Assembly: GCA_003497545.1 (NCBI GenBank)
Contig: DNNT01000072.1
Location: 1 to 6,110, forward strand
DNA length: 6,110 bases
Reading direction: 5' to 3'
From: Arenimonas sp.
Lineage (GTDB): Bacteria; Pseudomonadota; Gammaproteobacteria; Xanthomonadales; Xanthomonadaceae
How positions within the stretch are numbered: the first letter of the stretch is position 1; every line of letters begins with the position of its first letter. Both the position numbers and the translations under genes were made by a program. Of the stretch, positions 1 to 5,922 are shown one piece after another. The notes under the pieces were generated by a model, which saw only the letters and a list, made by a program, of their open reading frames with translations, did no database searches and had not been told where the DNA came from.

Positions 1-1155
1 GGCGGCATGGGCGGCGCGCAGCCGCTGGCGGCCTCGCTGGCCGGCGCCTGTTCGCTCACCATCGAATGCCAGCAGTCGCGCATCGACATGCGCCTGCGCA
101 CGCGTTACGTGGACGAGCAGGCGCGTGACCTCGACGACGCCCTCGCGCGCATCGAGAAGTACACGTCCGAAGGCAAGGCCATTTCCATCGCGCTGCTCGG
201 CAACGCCGCGGAGATCCTGCCGGAACTCGTGCGCCGCGGCGTGCGCCCCGACGCCGTCACCGACCAGACCAGCGCCCACGACCCGCTGCACGGCTACCTG
301 CCGGCCGGCTGGACGCTGGAGGAGTGGTTCAGCGAGCAGAAGAACAACCCCGAGAAGGTCATCAGCGCCGCCAAGCACTCGATGCGCATCCACGTCGAGG
401 CGATGCTGAACTTCGAGGACATGGGCGTGCCCACCTTCGACTACGGCAACAACATCCGGCAGATGGCCTTCGACGTCGGCTGCGAGGACGCCTTCGACTT
501 CCCGGGTTTCGTGCCGGCCTACGTGCGGCCGCTGTTCTGCCGTGGCATCGGCCCATTCCGCTGGGTGGCGCTGAGCGGCGACCCGGAGGACATCTACAGG
601 ACCGACGCCAAGGTGAAGGAACTCATTCCCGACAACCCGCACCTGCACCGCTGGCTGGACATGGCGCGCGAGCGCATTTCCTTCCAGGGCCTGCCGGCGC
701 GCATCTGCTGGGTGGGCCTGGGCGACCGCCACCGGCTGGCGCTGGCCTTCAATGAAATGGTGAAGAACGGCGAAGTGAGCGCGCCCATCGTGATCGGCCG
801 CGACCACCTCGACAGCGGTTCCGTGGCCAGCCCCAACCGCGAAACCGAAGCCATGCTCGACGGCAGCGACGCCGTGTCCGACTGGCCGCTGCTCAACGCC
901 ATGCTCAACGTCGCCGGCGGCGCCACCTGGGTGTCGCTGCACCACGGCGGTGGCGTGGGCATGGGGTACAGCCAGCACAGCGGCGTGGTGATCGTCGCCG
1001 ACGGCACCGACGCCGCCGCCGCGCGCCTGGGCCGCGTGCTCTGGAACGACCCCGGCACCGGCGTCATGCGCCACGCCGATGCCGGCTACGACATCGCCCA
1101 GGCCTGCGCCCGCGAGAAGGGCCTGCAGCTGCCGATGCTGGACAGCGGCCGGTGA
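1..1155 (+). CDS. hutU: Urocanate hydratase (urocanase), 3' part; 5' end outside window
   Basis: Cytosolic NAD+-dependent urocanase, the second step of histidine degradation: it hydrates urocanate to 4-imidazolone-5-propionate. The reading frame is already open at base 1. The first codons read [10 protein letters not shown], the glycine-rich NAD+-binding stretch of the family, so the ATG at 7 is internal and not the start. About 384 codons are present; family members are about 550-560 residues, so roughly 170 N-terminal residues lie to the left. Numbering from the first codon in the window, [15 protein letters not shown] at about 179-193 carries the family's active-site cysteine (TGC at 538-540). 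[10 protein letters not shown] at about 228-237 (bases 682-711) is the classic urocanase signature. [15 protein letters not shown] near 315-330 is the conserved C-terminal glycine-rich segment. No frameshift or missing key residue is visible. The TGA stop overlaps the next gene's GTG start. Identification is very secure; any other hut genes would lie upstream. Confidence 0.98.
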   Translation, partial: GGMGGAQPLAASLAGACSLTIECQQSRIDMRLRTRYVDEQARDLDDALARIEKYTSEGKAISIALLGNAAEILPELVRRGVRPDAVTDQTSAHDPLHGYLPAGWTLEEWFSEQKNNPEKVISAAKHSMRIHVEAMLNFEDMGVPTFDYGNNIRQMAFDVGCEDAFDFPGFVPAYVRPLFCRGIGPFRWVALSGDPEDIYRTDAKVKELIPDNPHLHRWLDMARERISFQGLPARICWVGLGDRHRLALAFNEMVKNGEVSAPIVIGRDHLDSGSVASPNRETEAMLDGSDAVSDWPLLNAMLNVAGGATWVSLHHGGGVGMGYSQHSGVVIVADGTDAAAARLGRVLWNDPGTGVMRHADAGYDIAQACAREKGLQLPMLDSGR

Positions 1156-1937
1156 TCGCCGCGCTGCTGGCGGTCGCGCTGGCGGTGTCGGCGGCGCCGG
1201 CCATGGAAGAGGCCACGCCGGCGGTCGCCGCCGGTGCGTGCCCCGAGCCCCGCACGGTACTGCCGCGTTACCCGGCGCAACTGGCGCGTGCCAACAAAGC
1301 CGGCGTCGTGCTGGTCGGCGCACGCTTCGACGATTGCGGTCGCATCACCGAAACCCGCATTGACGAAAGCTCCGGCCATGAACTCTTCGACGCCGCGGCG
1401 CGCGAGGCCGTGGCGCGTTACGTCCTGTCGGAAAAGCAGCGCGCCAAGGCCCGCGACGGCTGGGTGCAGGCGCCGGTGAAGTTCGGCGGTTTCCGCACGG
1501 TGGAGGTGCGCGAAGTCCCGTGGCCGCGCTCGCACCGCAAGCCTCGCTACCTCGCCGACGACCAGCCCTTGCCCTTCGACACCGTCGCCGCGTTCCGCGC
1601 CGCGCGCCCCACGGAAGCCGGCCTCGTCTACCGCGAGCCCTACGGCATCGCGCGGGCCGCCACGGGCGAAGTCTTCCGAACCACGCTGGCGCCGGAAAAG
1701 GTCGACGCCAGCGTGTTCTGGCTCGAGTACATCATCCAGCCGGCGCCGCCCGCTTCGCCCATCGAACCGTCATCGCCGAACATCTACGCCGCCGTCGCCC
1801 GCTACCGCCTGGTCGAGGAAGGCGGCGAGCCCGTGGTCCGGCTCGGCATCCTGTGCGAGCGGCCCGAAGAGGAATGCCAGAAGCTGCGGAACTTCCTGTT
1901 CCAGGGCCTGCCTTTCGCCAAGGCGCGGCGGCGCTGA
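1152..1937 (+). CDS. Secreted TonB C-terminal-domain protein without TonB membrane anchor
   Basis: 261 residues from a GTG start that overlaps the hutU stop by 4 bp (GTGA), suggesting translational coupling. I chose GTG because it supplies a short hydrophobic signal peptide (residues 2-17, ending A-P-A, likely cleaved before Met18). The next ATG (1203) would delete it. No clear Shine-Dalgarno precedes it. Residues about 37-112 match the TonB C-terminal fold: [20 protein letters not shown], then [32 protein letters not shown], with the usual YP, G-V-V-V, D-x-x-G, SSG and D-x-A-A-x-x-A-V pattern. Residues about 118-261 match no family I recognise. Cysteines at 30, 62, 235 and 242 could form disulfides in the periplasm. 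Real TonB has an uncleaved N-terminal anchor and a long Pro-rich spacer before the domain; here the domain follows the signal peptide almost directly, so coupling to ExbBD is unlikely. It is probably a periplasmic or outer-membrane protein using the domain for binding. Domain call fairly sure; function unknown. Confidence 0.85.
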   Translation: MIAALLAVALAVSAAPAMEEATPAVAAGACPEPRTVLPRYPAQLARANKAGVVLVGARFDDCGRITETRIDESSGHELFDAAAREAVARYVLSEKQRAKARDGWVQAPVKFGGFRTVEVREVPWPRSHRKPRYLADDQPLPFDTVAAFRAARPTEAGLVYREPYGIARAATGEVFRTTLAPEKVDASVFWLEYIIQPAPPASPIEPSSPNIYAAVARYRLVEEGGEPVVRLGILCERPEEECQKLRNFLFQGLPFAKARRR

Positions 1938-2031
1938 GGGCGGGCCGGAACCGACAGCCCCGGCGGAACCTGCACTGGCGCCGCCCGCAGCAAGCAACGA
2001 ACATGCATCGAACTTCACCGGAGCAAGAAAG

Positions 2032-2403
2032 ATGATTGGTTACGTCACCCTGGGCACCAACGACATGGCGCGCGCCTGCGCCTTCTACGACGCCCTGCTG
2101 GGCGAACTCGGCGCCAAGCGCATCATGGAAGGCGAGCGTTTCGTCGCCTGGGGCACCGGCCCGCAGTCGCCGAGCCTGGGCGTGATCAAGCCCTTCGACG
2201 GCAAGGAAGCCTGCCGCGGCAACGGCACCATGGTGGCGCTGGTGGTGAAGAACCCGGCCCAGGTGGACGCGCTGCACGCGAAGGCGCTGGCGCTGGGCGG
2301 CAGCGACGAGGGCGCGCCGGGCGAGCGCATGAAGGGTTTCTACGGCGCCTACTTCCGCGACCCCGACGGCAACAAGCTCAACTTCTTCTGCATGGGCTAC
2401 TGA
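2032..2403 (+). CDS. VOC (glyoxalase/bleomycin-resistance fold) family protein
   Basis: 123-residue cytosolic protein, the usual size for a single VOC unit of two beta-alpha-beta-beta-beta modules. The opening MIGYVTLGTNDMARACAFYD is the typical first strand and helix with the D-x-x-x-x-x-x-FY motif. The second module runs from about residue 66 (TMVALVVKN) to FRDPDGNKLNFFCM at 108-121, the family's terminal strand. A good Shine-Dalgarno (GGAG, 2020-2023) lies 8 nt before the ATG and fixes the start. The positions that carry metal ligands in glyoxalase I look substituted: Tyr/Val at the N-terminal strand, no His in the middle strand, and LNFF instead of a Glu after PDGN. Metal-dependent lyase or dioxygenase activity is therefore doubtful. 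This subfamily is common in proteobacteria and usually annotated only as 'VOC family' or 'glyoxalase'. It sits 94 bp after the TonB-domain gene and 10 bp before the AarF-family gene, so co-transcription with the latter is likely. Substrate unknown. Confidence 0.92.
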   Translation: MIGYVTLGTNDMARACAFYDALLGELGAKRIMEGERFVAWGTGPQSPSLGVIKPFDGKEACRGNGTMVALVVKNPAQVDALHAKALALGGSDEGAPGERMKGFYGAYFRDPDGNKLNFFCMGY

Positions 2404-2413
2404 CCCCCGGGCC

Positions 2414-4096
2414 ATGCTCTGGGAAACCCTCAGCGCCGCGCGTGACCTGGGCCGCCTGCACGAGGTGGCCTCGGTCCTGGTGCGCTACGGGTTCGGCGAC
2501 CTGGTGCGGCGCATCGGCCTGGCCGGTGCGCTCGAACGCGCCGGCAAGCTGCTGCACAAGGACCACGTGGCTGAACTGGCCACGCTGCCGCCGCCCGAGC
2601 GCGTGCGCCGCGCGCTGGAGGAAATGGGCCCGAGCTTCGTGAAGCTGGGCCAGCTGCTGGCCACCCGCGTCGACCTGTTCGCGCCCGAGTGGATCGCCGA
2701 GTTCGAGAAACTGCAGAACCAGGTGCCGGCCGTGCCCTTCGACGCCATCCGCGCCCAGGTCGAGGAAGACCTGGGCGGCGGCCTCGGCACGGTGTTCGCG
2801 GGTTTCGACCCCGAGCCCATCGCCGCGGCGTCCATCGCCCAGGTGCACCGCGCCGTGCTGCTCGACGGCAGCGAAGTGGCGGTGAAGGTGCGCCGTCCCG
2901 GCATCCGGCCGCTGGTGGACGCCGACATGCGCCTGCTGCAGCGGCTGGCGCGCATCCTCGAAAGCGAATCGCCCGACCTGGCACGCTACCAGCCGCGCGC
3001 GCTGGTGCGGCAGCTGCAGGCCTCGCTTTCGCGCGAACTCGACCTGGCCGCGGAATGCCGCCACGCCGAACGCATCGCCGCCAGCTTCGTGGACGAACCG
3101 GCGCTGCTGGTGCCGCGCGTCTACTGGCCCTGGACCAGCGAGCGCATGAACGTGCAGGAATTCATCGCCGGCGTGCCGCTGGGCGACACCGCCGCGCTGC
3201 TCGGCGCCGGCGCCGACCTGCCGCTGGTGGCGCGGCTGGGCGCGCGCATCGAGATGAAGATGCTGTTCGAGGACGGCTTCTTCCACGCCGACCCGCACCC
3301 CGGCAACGTGTTCTGGCTCACCGGCAACCGGCTGGCGCTGCTCGACTACGGCATGGTCGGGCGCCTGTCCGAAGCGCGCCGCGGCCAGGTGGTGGACCTG
3401 TTCGACGGCCTCGTGCGCCGCGACGCCGCCCAGGTGGGCGAAGTGCTGCTGGAATGGGCGGCCGACGAGCGGGTGGACGAAAGCGCGCTGTTCGAACAGG
3501 TGGAGCAGTTCATCGACCACTACCACGGCGTGCCGCTGAAGGAGCTGCACCTGGGCGTGATGCTCACCGAGATCACCGCGCTGCTGCGCGAGCACCGCGT
3601 CATGCTGCCGCCCGACCTGGCGATGATGGTGAAGGTGCTGGTGACGCTGGAAGGCGTGGGCCGACGGCTCGACCCGGAATTCGACATGGCCAGCGAAGCC
3701 GCGCCCTTCCTGCGCCGGGTGATGCTGGCGCGTTACGCACCGCGTGCCGTGGCCCGGCGCGGCCGCCGCGCCGTGGGCGACACCGTCGGCCTGCTGGCGG
3801 CGCTGCCGTCGCAGCTGCGCCAGGGCCTGCGCGCGCTGCGCCGCGGCCGCCTGAACATCAACCTCGACGTCGAGCGCCTGCAACGTTTTGGCGAGCAGGT
3901 GGACCACTCGGTGAACCGGCTGGTGGTGGGCATCGTGGTGGCCGCGCTGATCATCGGCTCGTCCATCGTGATGACGGTCGAGGGCGGCCCCACGCTGCTG
4001 GGCCTGCCGCTGTTCGGCCTGCTGGGTTTCCTGGGCGCGGTGGCCGGCAGCCTGTGGCTGCTGTGGACCATCTGGCGCAGCGGCGGCGGCCGCTAG
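2414..4096 (+). CDS. AarF/ABC1/UbiB-family atypical kinase-like protein, C-terminal membrane anchor
   Basis: 560 residues, the normal length for bacterial UbiB-type proteins, which act as ATPases or atypical kinases at the inner membrane and support ubiquinone synthesis or lipid handling. Family motifs appear in order: KxGQ in the N-terminal extension (K77-Q80, SFVKLGQLLATRVDLF), the Ala-rich loop replacing the P-loop (AAASIAQVH, 137-145), VAVKV with the invariant lysine K158, the ExD-like ELD at 208-210, QEFIAGVPL at 248-256, the catalytic-loop equivalent HADPHPGN at 291-298, and the metal-binding DYG at 311-313. Two hydrophobic segments (about 503-521 and 526-552) form a C-terminal membrane hairpin. 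The ATG is 10 bp after the VOC stop with no convincing Shine-Dalgarno, so coupling to the upstream gene is plausible. E. coli UbiB has HADMHPGN and an ID-CG motif; this protein has HADPHPGN and LDYG, so it may be a paralogue and not the ubiquinone-specific UbiB. I therefore give no symbol. Confidence 0.93.
   Translation: MLWETLSAARDLGRLHEVASVLVRYGFGDLVRRIGLAGALERAGKLLHKDHVAELATLPPPERVRRALEEMGPSFVKLGQLLATRVDLFAPEWIAEFEKLQNQVPAVPFDAIRAQVEEDLGGGLGTVFAGFDPEPIAAASIAQVHRAVLLDGSEVAVKVRRPGIRPLVDADMRLLQRLARILESESPDLARYQPRALVRQLQASLSRELDLAAECRHAERIAASFVDEPALLVPRVYWPWTSERMNVQEFIAGVPLGDTAALLGAGADLPLVARLGARIEMKMLFEDGFFHADPHPGNVFWLTGNRLALLDYGMVGRLSEARRGQVVDLFDGLVRRDAAQVGEVLLEWAADERVDESALFEQVEQFIDHYHGVPLKELHLGVMLTEITALLREHRVMLPPDLAMMVKVLVTLEGVGRRLDPEFDMASEAAPFLRRVMLARYAPRAVARRGRRAVGDTVGLLAALPSQLRQGLRALRRGRLNINLDVERLQRFGEQVDHSVNRLVVGIVVAALIIGSSIVMTVEGGPTLLGLPLFGLLGFLGAVAGSLWLLWTIWRSGGGR
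4079..4094. other. GC hairpin across the convergent gene ends
   Basis: AGCGGC (4079-4084) and GCCGCT (4089-4094) form a 6-bp stem with a GGCG loop, covering the last codons and part of the TAG stop of the AarF-family gene. It lies at the junction where the rightward run meets the leftward yaiI-ybcJ pair, with stops only 2 bp apart. No T tract follows on either strand, so it is not a standard intrinsic terminator. In DNA this GC-rich, a 6-bp stem can arise by chance. Confidence 0.25.
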
Positions 4097-4098
4097 CT

Positions 4099-4320
4099 TC
4101 AGCCCGCGGCGACGACGCGGATTTCGACGTCGCCCAGCCGCACCACCTGGCCGGCGCGGATCTTCGCCGTTTTTCGAAGTTCCAGTTCGCCATCCACGCT
4201 CACCTCGCCCGCGGCCACCAGGGCCTTGCCCATGCCGCCGCTGTCGCAGACGCCGGCCAGCTTGAGCAGGTCGTTGAGCGCGACGAACTCGCGGTCGAGT
4301 TCGAATTCAATGCGGTTCAT
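4099..4320 (-). CDS. ybcJ: S4-domain RNA-binding protein, YbcJ type
   Basis: 73-residue protein made almost entirely of one S4 RNA-binding domain. It resembles E. coli YbcJ (about 70 residues) in the pattern [20 protein letters not shown] (16-35), [19 protein letters not shown] (36-54) and AGQVVRLGD (56-64). In S4 domains the helix-turn and following beta loop (G-x-V-x-V-D-G-x-x-E-x-R-K) bind structured RNA; YbcJ-type proteins are thought to bind RNA, but their target is not firmly known. I chose the ATG whose codon overlaps the yaiI stop by 4 bp (ATGA, 4317-4320). A Shine-Dalgarno AGGA (complement of 4327-4330) inside yaiI lies 6 nt upstream and decides the start. The same frame stays open much further upstream, but that extension is an antisense shadow of yaiI and the permease. 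It is the second gene of a leftward pair, and its TGA is 2 bp from the stop of the converging AarF-family gene. Confidence 0.9.
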   Translation of the reverse strand: MNRIEFELDREFVALNDLLKLAGVCDSGGMGKALVAAGEVSVDGELELRKTAKIRAGQVVRLGDVEIRVVAAG

Positions 4321-4793
4321 GGCGTGTCCTGGGCGGGGGCGGGCGGGCGCGGCTGTTTCGCCAGCCAGCGGTCGAGGGCGTTGCCGAAGGCCTGGCGGTC
4401 GCGGGCATGGAAGCCGGCGGGGCCGCCGGTGTCCACGCCGGCGCCGCGCAGCTCGTCCATGAAGTTGCGCATGGACAGGCGCTGGGCGATGGAATCGGCG
4501 GTGTAGAGCTCGCCGCGCGGGTTCAGCGCCAGCGCGCCCTTTTCCAACACGCGCGCGGCCAGCGGGATGTCGGCCGTCACCACCAGGTCGCCGGCGCTGC
4601 AGCGTTCGACGATTTCCGTGTCGGCGACGTCGAAGCCGCCCGACACCTGCATCGAGGTGATGAAGCGCGAGGGCGGCGTGCGGATCCAGCTGTTGGCCAC
4701 CAGCGTCACCGGCACCCGGGCGCGCTCGGCGGCGCGGAACAGGATGTCCTTGATGACGTTGGGGCAGGCGTCGGCGTCGACCCAGATGTGCAT
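4317..4793 (-). CDS. yaiI: YaiI/YqxD family protein (DUF188, PIN-like fold)
   Basis: 158 residues, matching E. coli YaiI (about 152) nearly end to end. Landmarks: the N-terminal [18 protein letters not shown] with the conserved acidic DAD (6-8), [15 protein letters not shown] (31-45), [13 protein letters not shown] (53-65), [20 protein letters not shown] (68-87), [12 protein letters not shown] (91-102), RNFMDELR (109-116), and the closing [20 protein letters not shown] (122-141). The family has a PIN-domain-like fold with clustered aspartates (here D6, D8, D75), hinting at metal-dependent RNA hydrolysis, but the biochemical role is not established. The ATG at 4793 aligns with the family start; 26 in-frame upstream codons are rejected because they lack family similarity. 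A weak GGA lies 11 nt upstream. The C-terminal Pro-rich tail (147-158) is extra and not conserved. It is the first gene of a two-gene leftward unit with the S4-domain gene, overlapping it by 4 bp. Confidence 0.95.
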   Translation of the reverse strand: MHIWVDADACPNVIKDILFRAAERARVPVTLVANSWIRTPPSRFITSMQVSGGFDVADTEIVERCSAGDLVVTADIPLAARVLEKGALALNPRGELYTADSIAQRLSMRNFMDELRGAGVDTGGPAGFHARDRQAFGNALDRWLAKQPRPPAPAQDTP

Positions 4794-4886
4794 AGGTGCG
4801 CAATTCCGGAAGGGCGGGCAGCATACCGCGCCAACGGGCCGCCGCCATCGGCGATAATCCGCGCCTGCCACGCCCCGGTCGCCGCG
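4794..4886. promoter_or_regulatory. Divergent intergenic spacer, probable promoter region for yaiI (-) and the EamA permease (+)
   Basis: This 93-bp spacer must hold the start signals for two divergent genes. On the plus strand GATAAT (4853-4858) matches the -10 consensus at five of six bases and would put transcription start about 20 nt before the permease ATG. I find no good -35 at 16-18 bp. On the minus strand TATGCT (complement of 4820-4825) is a four-of-six -10 match about 26 nt before the yaiI ATG, also without a clear -35. The spacer is otherwise GC-rich, with no operator-like repeat. The location is sound; the exact boxes are guesses. Confidence 0.35.
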
Positions 4887-5783
4887 ATGAAGAATCCCCA
4901 GCCCGCCCTTCCTCCCGTCGTCCCGGCGGGCGTGCCGGCCTGGATGACGCCGCTGGAACTCGGCCTGCTGGCCGGCGTCTGGGGCGCCTCCTTCCTGTTC
5001 CAGCGCGTGGCCGCACCCGAGTTCGGGGCCGCGCCGCTGGTCGAGCTGCGGTTGGCCTTCGGCGCGCTGGTGCTGCTGCCGTTCCTCTGGCTGGCGCGCG
5101 CAAAGCTGCCCTGGCGGCTGTGGCCGCGGCTGGCGCTGGTCTCGGCCATCAACACCGCGGTGCCGTTCACCCTGTTCGCCTGGGGCGCGCAGCGCGCGCC
5201 GGCGGGCGTGGGCGCCATCACCAATGCCATGGCGGTGCTGTTCACCGCGCTGGTGGCCTTCCTGTTCTTCCGCGAGCGCATCGCGCTGCGCAAGTGGATC
5301 GCGCTGGCGGTGGGTTTCCTGGGCGTGGTGGTGCTGGCCAGCGACAAGACCGGTGGCGGCGACATCGGCCCGGCCGCGGCGGCGGGCACGTTGGCGGCCT
5401 TCCTGTACGGCATCGGCGCCAACCTGGTGCCGCGCTGGTTCGCCGGCCTGCCGCCGGTGGCGGTGGCCGCGGCCACGTTGGTGTGCGCGTCGCTGCTGAC
5501 CCTGCCGTTCGCGCTGGCGCAGTGGCCCGCGCAGCCCATTTCCGCGCCGGCCTGGGGCTCGGCGGTGGCGGTGGGCGTGCTCAGCACCGGCTGGGCCTAC
5601 GCGATGTATTACCGCCTGATCTCGCGCATCGGCGCCGCGCGCGCGGTGACCGTGACCTACCTGGTGCCGCTGGCCGCGGTCGCCTGGGCTTGGGGCCTGC
5701 TGGGCGAGGCGCTAACCTGGCCGATGGGCATCGCCTGCGGCCTGATCCTGGGCAGCGTGGCGATCAGCCAGCGCAACCGCTGA
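4887..5783 (+). CDS. EamA/DMT-superfamily inner-membrane transporter
   Basis: 298 residues, the usual length of the ten-helix drug/metabolite transporter fold (two EamA repeats). Repeat 1 spans about 22-152: [17 protein letters not shown], a typical first helix, then [37 protein letters not shown], and the hallmark [18 protein letters not shown] (113-130) followed by [18 protein letters not shown]. Repeat 2 spans about 162-293, with [57 protein letters not shown] (256-275) and [14 protein letters not shown]. Such proteins generally export amino acids, nucleosides or other small metabolites; the substrate cannot be read from sequence. I chose the ATG at 4887, which gives a 19-residue Pro-rich cytosolic leader. 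Met20 (4944) is an alternative, and neither has a clear Shine-Dalgarno. The frame is open to 4407, but that extension is antisense to yaiI and not coding. It is transcribed alone, with a terminator-like tract just after the stop. Confidence 0.94.
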   Translation: MKNPQPALPPVVPAGVPAWMTPLELGLLAGVWGASFLFQRVAAPEFGAAPLVELRLAFGALVLLPFLWLARAKLPWRLWPRLALVSAINTAVPFTLFAWGAQRAPAGVGAITNAMAVLFTALVAFLFFRERIALRKWIALAVGFLGVVVLASDKTGGGDIGPAAAAGTLAAFLYGIGANLVPRWFAGLPPVAVAAATLVCASLLTLPFALAQWPAQPISAPAWGSAVAVGVLSTGWAYAMYYRLISRIGAARAVTVTYLVPLAAVAWAWGLLGEALTWPMGIACGLILGSVAISQRNR

Positions 5784-5785
5784 AG

Positions 5786-5821
5786 GCGCGCGGGGCCCGG
5801 CGCGCGCGAAAAAGGGTTTTT
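5786..5821 (+). terminator. Possible intrinsic terminator after the permease gene
   Basis: Two bases after the TGA, GCGCGC (5786-5791) can pair with GCGCGC (5800-5805) around the GC-rich loop GGGGCCCG. Eleven nucleotides further on is T5 (5817-5821). The intervening bases create a second small hairpin, GAAAAA-GGG-TTTTTC (5808-5822), whose T side ends the tract. The gap between the GC stem and the T run is longer than in a textbook terminator. Position and composition favour a terminator; the geometry is imperfect. Confidence 0.45.
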
Positions 5822-5850
5822 CTCCCAAGTCAGGGACCGGCGCCGTCGCC

Positions 5851-5922
5851 ACGGCGGAAGCGAGGGTCGCTTCCCACTCAGTGGAGCCTTTATTTCGCGG
5901 GAAGCGACCCTCGCTTCCACCG
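5851..5922. repeat. REP/BIME-like element: two nested palindromes in inverted orientation
   Basis: The left palindrome is GGAAGCGA-GGG-TCGCTTCC (5856-5874) and the right one GGAAGCGA-CCC-TCGCTTCC (5900-5918). Each folds into an 8-bp stem with a 3-nt loop. Because the loops are complementary, the two units also form a perfect 20-bp inverted repeat (5856-5875 with 5899-5918) around a 23-nt spacer; beyond one mismatch the outer flanks CGG (5852-5854) and CCG (5920-5922) pair again. The spacer edge holds a third short palindrome, CCACT-C-AGTGG (5874-5884). Two head-to-head hairpins with a short linker in an intergenic space is the architecture of bacterial interspersed mosaic elements built from REP sequences, which are spread by RAYT transposases and can bind gyrase or IHF or stabilise mRNA ends. 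The family assignment is inference, since copy number cannot be seen here. A strong 20-bp hairpin could also block transcription from either side. Confidence 0.75.

Noticed and set aside
1938..1986. GGGCGG (1938-1943) and CCGCCC (1981-1986) as a terminator after the TonB-domain gene
   Set aside because: The loop is 37 nt and no T run follows, so a chance match in GC-rich DNA is more likely.
2378..3907. 509-codon open frame on the minus strand
   Set aside because: It lies antisense to the AarF-family gene, is rich in His, Gln, Ala and Arg as expected from the reverse of GC-biased codons, and shows no family motif. It is a shadow frame.
2689..4506. 605-codon plus-strand frame across the AarF-family gene and the yaiI-ybcJ pair
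   Set aside because: Its composition is dominated by Arg, Ala, Gly and Pro, it has no recognisable domain, and it overlaps three well-supported genes in other frames.
4407..4886. N-terminal extension of the permease frame by 160 residues
   Set aside because: It is antisense to yaiI and His/Gly/Arg-rich, without membrane segments; EamA proteins begin near the ATG at 4887.
4321..5103. Upstream extension of the YbcJ frame (minus strand) to 334 residues
   Set aside because: Only the last 73 residues match the S4 family. The rest is Arg/Pro/Ala-rich shadow of yaiI and the permease, and the internal ATG has a proper Shine-Dalgarno.
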